Program-made: the position numbers and the translations under genes
The notes under the pieces: model-generated
The model's input: the letters and a program-made list of their open reading frames with translations, nothing else
What the model was told of the DNA's origin: nothing
Database searches by the model: none
In this document: positions 23,965 through 28,129 of the stretch, in pieces
Layout of the letters: the number at the start of each line of letters is the position of its first letter
Numbering within the stretch: the first letter of the stretch is position 1
Assembly (NCBI GenBank): GCA_036652695.1
Contig: JAVVVJ010000033.1
Span: 1-28,129 of the forward strand
DNA: 28,129 bases
Origin: Limiplasma sp036652695
GTDB lineage: Bacteria; Bacillota; Clostridia; Christensenellales; Aristaeellaceae
Reading direction: 5' to 3'

Positions 23965-25179
23965 TCACTGCACCAAAGGTTTATCTAAGCCTTCTGCCAG
24001 CTGCTGTGCGGTGATTTCTCCCTTGGCAAACGGACGAACTAATTTTTCTTTTTGAGGATCATATCCATCAACGAGGTAAACGATCATCCCGTCATAAGAA
24101 GAAAAATCTTTCATCCATCCTTCGCTTACACTCCATGCTCCATATTTGCCGGGCGTAAAATCCATGTAAAGGGAATAGCAAAACGCTTGGTTCATGCGGT
24201 TCATATCATCCTCGATATAACCAATGGCTTCGTCTAGCCACTCGCTTCCCGCACGGACACACTGAATATTAGCATTAGCACGTAGCAATGCTGGTTGATC
24301 GACGGTTATTCGCAACGGTATCGCATGGGAAAGCCCGTAGTTTCTACCGCCAAATGCAGGGGAACGCGATTCAAGGGTTTCGTTGTAAAACAATTGCAGC
24401 ATTTTCTGCCGCTTTTTGGGGCTAGGCTCCGTCTGATAGAGCTTTTGCCCAACAACGCGCACACGCTCAGCTAAAGTGATAAATTCGGGTATATGAAAGG
24501 CCACGTCTTCACCCGCATAGCGTTGCTGCGTTTCCCATGTGATGAGCAGTAAGTTGACCAGCCACGCCGAATAATCTTCCTCTTTTCCCGTATCATAGTA
24601 GCGCAAATCGCTAATGCAGACAGCTTTTTCAGGCGACATCGCCACTCGGTCAACCCAATTTTCCAGAAAATCAAGCAATTCAGTAAAACTCTGGGGGACG
24701 TCTGCAGCTGTCAGTCCCACGGCATCCCACGCTTCCTGATCCCAATAGAGAGGGCGCAGCATATGGATATTAGGGAATCCGATGATTTTTCCATCCTTCG
24801 TTGTTAGCAACCGCTGTGTTTCGGGTCGCATACGAGTTACCGCATTGCGAATGACCCTGCTGCCCGACAGGTCAGCAAGAACGCCTGATGACTTGTAGAT
24901 TTCAAAATTCTCGTTGCAGGTGTAAAGTCCGAATAAATCTGGCGCACTATCGCCTTGCAACTGTGTCAACTTATCCCGCCAGTCACCGTGAACGGCAAAC
25001 CGACATTCTTGGGTTCGTATGCCGCTATCCCGCCAGTAGGTGGTTTCTGTTAGATTATCACCCAACCGGATGGGAGGGCGAGTGCCAGAAATGGATTGTG
25101 CCTCGGTGTTCGTCTTTGCAAAAGCCCATGCAGGAAGCAGCAGACATATCATCAGCACGATACAAACATATTTCTTCAT
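23965..25179 (-). CDS. Secreted solute-binding-like protein, B type (second in array)
   Basis: A 404-residue exported protein. The start at 25179 is set by AAAGGAGG eight bases upstream; signal peptide MKKYVCIVLMICLLLPAWAFA with no lipobox. The mature protein looks like a bacterial family-1 extracellular solute-binding protein. It has APDLFGLYTCNENFEIYKSS, GVLADLSGSRVIRNAV, DGKIIGFPNIHMLRPLYWDQ and AVGLTAADVPQSFTELLDFL in family order. Middle-region residues YGLSHAIPLRI are shared with the other B protein. A C-terminal segment (FAKGEITAQQLAEGLDKPL) matches the usual last helix of sugar-binding proteins. No ABC permease or ATPase is adjacent, so the usual uptake role cannot be assumed. Start and stop lie 32 and 17 bases from the flanking A genes. 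Confidence 0.85.
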   Translation of the reverse strand: MKKYVCIVLMICLLLPAWAFAKTNTEAQSISGTRPPIRLGDNLTETTYWRDSGIRTQECRFAVHGDWRDKLTQLQGDSAPDLFGLYTCNENFEIYKSSGVLADLSGSRVIRNAVTRMRPETQRLLTTKDGKIIGFPNIHMLRPLYWDQEAWDAVGLTAADVPQSFTELLDFLENWVDRVAMSPEKAVCISDLRYYDTGKEEDYSAWLVNLLLITWETQQRYAGEDVAFHIPEFITLAERVRVVGQKLYQTEPSPKKRQKMLQLFYNETLESRSPAFGGRNYGLSHAIPLRITVDQPALLRANANIQCVRAGSEWLDEAIGYIEDDMNRMNQAFCYSLYMDFTPGKYGAWSVSEGWMKDFSSYDGMIVYLVDGYDPQKEKLVRPFAKGEITAQQLAEGLDKPLVQ

Positions 25180-25211
25180 TGGCATGTCCTCCTTTACACA
25201 GATCATCCAGT

Positions 25212-26228
25212 TTATTTCCAATATTCCGCCGCAAGTTCATCACTCACAGGCTCCCATGTGTATTCAGCGCTATATACCCAGTCAGCGCATTTGAAATAAT
25301 GAAGCGCATACTCTAGCGCACGTTCCACATGCTGACTGTTCGCATTGATAACCATGACCTCCAGCTCGTCCTCATGCCCCGGTTCGCAAGGACAGGCCGG
25401 AATTCCGATCATCCTGCCATCCTCGCTGAAAACTCCGTTTGGCATTATGCCGTAACCGTTATGGGCATCAGGTATCGTTTCGCGCGCCGCAAGATCATCA
25501 AGCTGCGTGAAATCCAATAACAGTCCGGCTTGGTCAAGCTGTTTCAAAGCATCGGGCAGCTTGACATGAACATTCGCAACATCCCAATCGTTGGGGCTTG
25601 CAATTAGCTGTTCTTCCGTCCAATCGTCTACGCGGGAAATCCCATCTATCATGCGCTTTGCCTCTGGCGTGCGCATGTTCATCAGCGTTTCCGGAATGTT
25701 GGATGCATCAACTTTCTTTGCATTCATAATGAAAAGCGTTGCATCATCCGTTTGTGCGTCATAGTCAAAGAAATAGAAATCGTAAGACCTGTTCCTATCT
25801 TCGGGCAGCAGCGCCTTGAGATTTTGAGGAAGCAGCCATTGAGCCAACACCGCATCGCTAACCGGGACAAATGTTTTCCAATTTTTGATGAGCCCCTTAT
25901 CCACCAATGTCCGTATATCGACCTCTTTGGATGATACGATTGCCATGCCCCAATTCTTCTTATCTGCGATCAGTTCTTTGGTCGTCCCACCAAACCGTAT
26001 GGTTAGCGGATAATGCTTCACAGTATAATGCCCATGTTCTTCGGGATGAATTTCGTTCTGATAGTCGAGTATGCTTTGGTACAGACTCTCGGCATCCGTT
26101 GCACCGAAAGTTTCCAACACGGACGCATACCGCGCCGCAACAGGGTCGGCTTCCGTTTTCTTCTTTGCAAAGGCGAGCGATGGAATCAACATACATATGG
26201 TTAGTACCAAAATAATAATCTTCTTCAT
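25212..26228 (-). CDS. Secreted solute-binding-like protein, A type (second in array)
   Basis: A 338-residue exported protein with signal peptide MKKIIILVLTICMLIPSLAFA and a ribosome binding site AGAGGA; no lipobox. It is the clearest case of the internal duplication. Residues 85-114 (ELIADKKNWGMAIVSSKEVD, ending DKGLI) parallel 207-237 (QLIASPNDWDVANV, ending DQAGLL). The strand YDAQTDDATLFIMNA (156-170) parallels DELEVMVINA (287-296). The N-terminal FGGTTKELIADKKNW is identical to that of the downstream A protein. The C-terminus is longer than its relatives by about 20 residues (CADWVYSAEYTWEPVSDELA). Function unknown; a solute-binding-derived role is inferred. An IPACPCEPG loop has two Cys that could form a disulphide outside the cell. 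Confidence 0.8.
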   Translation of the reverse strand: MKKIIILVLTICMLIPSLAFAKKKTEADPVAARYASVLETFGATDAESLYQSILDYQNEIHPEEHGHYTVKHYPLTIRFGGTTKELIADKKNWGMAIVSSKEVDIRTLVDKGLIKNWKTFVPVSDAVLAQWLLPQNLKALLPEDRNRSYDFYFFDYDAQTDDATLFIMNAKKVDASNIPETLMNMRTPEAKRMIDGISRVDDWTEEQLIASPNDWDVANVHVKLPDALKQLDQAGLLLDFTQLDDLAARETIPDAHNGYGIMPNGVFSEDGRMIGIPACPCEPGHEDELEVMVINANSQHVERALEYALHYFKCADWVYSAEYTWEPVSDELAAEYWK

Positions 26229-26258
26229 TTGATGTTCCTCTTTCTATGGATAAACAAG

Positions 26259-26294
26259 GTTTTCGTTGCAAGAAAACTTGCCGATCAGCGGCAA
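26259..26294 (-). other. Two adjacent small hairpins between array genes
   Basis: In the 91-base gap between the A gene at 26228 and the B stop at 26320, two inverted repeats lie next to each other. One is 26259-26264 with 26272-26277 (GTTTTC/GAAAAC) and the other is 26278-26283 with 26289-26294 (TTGCCG/CGGCAA). On the minus strand the second hairpin is followed by GTTTTCTT. This could be a weak terminator or an RNA processing or stabilising site that sets relative expression within the array. Confidence 0.3.
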
Positions 26295-26319
26295 AGCGAG
26301 TATATGTCCTTCTGCTTGA

Positions 26320-27495
26320 TCAATCATTCGGACTGCGTTTTGGAATGCTCATTTGTGCCGCCAGTTCCTGGGCAGATAATGTACCTGCCATAAATTTTGA
26401 GAGAGCACCTTCGTACATCTCCGTTGTGAGCATTGGTGCGAAGCATACCGTACCTGTGTAGCCGTCCAGGTCTGATAAATAGCCCGCCGTAACGGTGGAA
26501 GATGCGTCGGCGTCCTTGGGGTCTTGCTTGCGCGGCTGTACATCCGTTAAGAGATCCGCATTTTTACCACCGCTGATGGATCCTTCGGTTAAATCATACT
26601 CCAAATAGGCTAGGATTTCATCGCGCCACAGGCTTTCGGCGCGAACCACATAAATCATCGCTGTCCCTCGCATCAATTCCGGTTGAGCCTTGGTGATCCG
26701 AAAAGGAATCGTGTGAGAAAGCCCATATTCTCTGCCGGCATTGTAACGTTCGCCGCCACTGTCATCCTCGAATAATGGCATCCTTTGTGCTTTTCCGCTG
26801 GGTTCAGCCGCGTCCAGACGCAAAGCGATTTCTTGTGTGCGTTGTAGCAGGGCAACAAATTCCGATGTGTTGAAATTCAGCGCTTCTCCCGCATGGTATT
26901 GCTGCATTTCCCACGTGTGAATCAACAGGTTCAAGAGCCAGCTCTGATATCCGTTTGCTGTATTGGCAACACAAAGTTGTTTTTCTGGTTGCTCGGTGAT
27001 GCGTTCAATCCATTTTTCCACAAAATCCAGCAGCTCTGTATAGCTTTGGGGCACATCCTCTTGCGTAAATCCCGCCGCGTTCCAAGCATCCTGCCTCCAG
27101 TACATTGGTTCGAACGTTGCGAACCATGGGACGCCCAAAATTTTTCCATCGTCAGTGGTAACAAGTCGCTTTATATCAGGGCGTAAGCGATTGATCCACG
27201 CCTGCACAACTGCGCTGCCGGACAAATCGGATAGCAAGCCTGCCTGCTTTACAGCGAGAAAATCGTCTCTGCGGGTAAGGAACATAGATAAATCGGGCGC
27301 ATTTGTGCTCTTTGCGATGGTTTGATAGTCGTCCCAACCGTAATTGGGTCTAAGGGTTGCTATATGCTTTGCTTGCCAATAATCAGTTTCATAAATCGTT
27401 CCACCTAATCGTAGCGAGGAGCGGGTTTCTTCTGCTTGCACCATGGTGGGCAGCAGCAGACAAAGCAATAGTGTCGCAAGGATGCATTTTTTCAT
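26320..27495 (-). CDS. Secreted solute-binding-like protein, B type (first in array)
   Basis: A 391-residue exported protein with signal peptide MKKCILATLLLCLLLPTMVQA cut before EETRSS. The Cys at residue 4 is not in a lipobox. The start at 27495 follows AAGAAGG; the open frame extends to 27549 but without a site. It parallels the other B protein along its length: APDLSMFLTRRDDFLAVKQA, GLLSDLSGSAVVQAW, DGKILGVPWFATFEPMYW, AAGFTQEDVPQSYTELLDFV, AGREYGLSHTIPFRI and a C-terminal FMAGTLSAQELAAQM. These segments fit the solute-binding protein fold (domain 1, hinge, final helix). A stretch rich in charged and Ser residues (about 315-340) is absent from the other B copy. No transport partner is seen. 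Confidence 0.85.
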   Translation of the reverse strand: MKKCILATLLLCLLLPTMVQAEETRSSLRLGGTIYETDYWQAKHIATLRPNYGWDDYQTIAKSTNAPDLSMFLTRRDDFLAVKQAGLLSDLSGSAVVQAWINRLRPDIKRLVTTDDGKILGVPWFATFEPMYWRQDAWNAAGFTQEDVPQSYTELLDFVEKWIERITEQPEKQLCVANTANGYQSWLLNLLIHTWEMQQYHAGEALNFNTSEFVALLQRTQEIALRLDAAEPSGKAQRMPLFEDDSGGERYNAGREYGLSHTIPFRITKAQPELMRGTAMIYVVRAESLWRDEILAYLEYDLTEGSISGGKNADLLTDVQPRKQDPKDADASSTVTAGYLSDLDGYTGTVCFAPMLTTEMYEGALSKFMAGTLSAQELAAQMSIPKRSPND

Positions 27496-27568
27496 AGTGT
27501 TAGCCTTCTTTCTGATAGGAATGGTAGAAGAACCATCAATGAATCGCATTTTTCATTTCCCACTTTCA

Positions 27569-28129
27569 TTATCGTTGTAAATCCCAAAGCGCTGTCGAAT
27601 ACTCCATGGCGACTTTTTTCCATTTTTCCTCATCTTCAGGAGCAACCACCACAGCCTCCAAGCTTTTGATATAATGCTCCACATAGCGAATTGCATCGTC
27701 GATCAACTTGCTCTTGGCATTGATGATAAGAACCTGCACTTGATCGGTTCCACTCCATTCATCCCAAGGATTGCTTGGAGCCCCAACCATTCGATGATCG
27801 GCGCTGAAAATACCATTCGGCATGCCATTCCATCCTCCCACACCTTTTTCGATGGACTTACGGGAGGCAAGATAGGCGCTTTGCGATAAATCAAGAAGCA
27901 TTCCGGCTTGATCAAGCTGTTCCAACCCATCCGGATATGAAACCATGATTTGAGCCGTATCCCAATCATCCGGATTGGCAATGAGTTTTTCAGCCGTCCA
28001 GCCGTTGACGCGGACAATGCCTTCCATAGACCGCTTCTGCTCTGCCGAGCGCATATCCAAGAGTGCCTGGGCATAAATACTATCTACCAAGCTATATTTC
28101 TTGTTAAAAAGCAGAACCGTTGCGTCATC
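27569..28129 (-). CDS. Secreted solute-binding-like protein, A type (first in array; partial, N-terminus beyond window)
   Basis: The C-terminal 186 residues of an A-type protein; the frame stays open to the right edge of the window, so the start and signal peptide are outside it. A TTG at 28090 is an internal Leu, not a start. The visible part begins DDATVLLFN, the end of the first internal repeat. It continues with VRVNGWTAEKLIANPDDWDT, LDQAGMLLDLSQSAYLASR, GIFSADHRMVGAPSNPW and VQVLIINAKSKLIDDAIRYV, all aligned with the second half of the other A proteins. The C-terminus ends with an extra helix (EKWKKVAMEYSTALWDL) like the extended tail of the A protein at 25212. The B gene follows 73 bases downstream. 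Confidence 0.8.
   Translation of the reverse strand, partial: DDATVLLFNKKYSLVDSIYAQALLDMRSAEQKRSMEGIVRVNGWTAEKLIANPDDWDTAQIMVSYPDGLEQLDQAGMLLDLSQSAYLASRKSIEKGVGGWNGMPNGIFSADHRMVGAPSNPWDEWSGTDQVQVLIINAKSKLIDDAIRYVEHYIKSLEAVVVAPEDEEKWKKVAMEYSTALWDLQR

Noticed and set aside
1..28129. CRISPR arrays, tRNA or rRNA genes, riboswitches
   Set aside because: I saw no regularly spaced repeats, no tRNA-like cloverleaf and no conserved rRNA or riboswitch segment by eye; a covariance-model scan would be needed to exclude small RNAs.

Overview
The window looks like a scaffold from a Gram-positive, anaerobic Clostridia-type genome, possibly Christensenellales-like. This rests on signal-peptide style, a two-gene minimal SUF system, archaeal-type phosphoglycerate mutase, QueH, and membrane proteins resembling the DUF6020 and DUF6056 families. 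It has two parts joined by a run of 10 Ns at 16839-16848. The left part is GC-rich housekeeping chromosome. The right part is visibly less GC-rich and has an accessory character. The taxonomic call is inference only; there is no rRNA or tRNA gene in the window.

Left part, plus strand (1-9477): a small secreted protein behind a consensus-like promoter; secD and secF ending at a strong hairpin; a secreted protein of possible papain-like fold with its own promoter, followed closely by a cofactor-independent phosphoglycerate mutase; an intergenic palindromic element; a three-gene ABC exporter with ATGA overlaps; and a SufC-SufB/D-like pair for Fe-S cluster assembly.

Left part, minus strand (9484-16663): a co-directional run read right to left from a good promoter at 16721-16749. 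The order is queH, birA, a DUF6056-like membrane protein, a P1-family peptidase, acpS, a DUF6020-like membrane protein and an alpha/beta hydrolase. The plus and minus runs converge with only 6 bases between stop codons near 9480.

Right part, 16849-22840: a restriction-modification-like locus lies between two same-orientation remnants of one IS4-type transposase. It comprises an Eco57I-type adenine methyltransferase with an NPPY motif. One base further on is a 1102-residue protein with an N-terminal GIY-YIG-like nuclease domain, an SF2 helicase core, a probable coiled-coil linker and a C-terminal methyltransferase 'head' that lacks the catalytic motif. The likely promoter of the locus overlaps the stop codon of the left transposase remnant.

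Right part, 23015-28129, minus strand: an alternating array A-B-A-B-A of secreted proteins related to extracellular solute-binding proteins. All four complete members have a Sec signal peptide, none has a lipobox cysteine, and no permease or ATPase is nearby. The A-type proteins carry an internal duplication. The first A gene runs off the right end. The restriction-like locus and this array are the two parts most worth following up.
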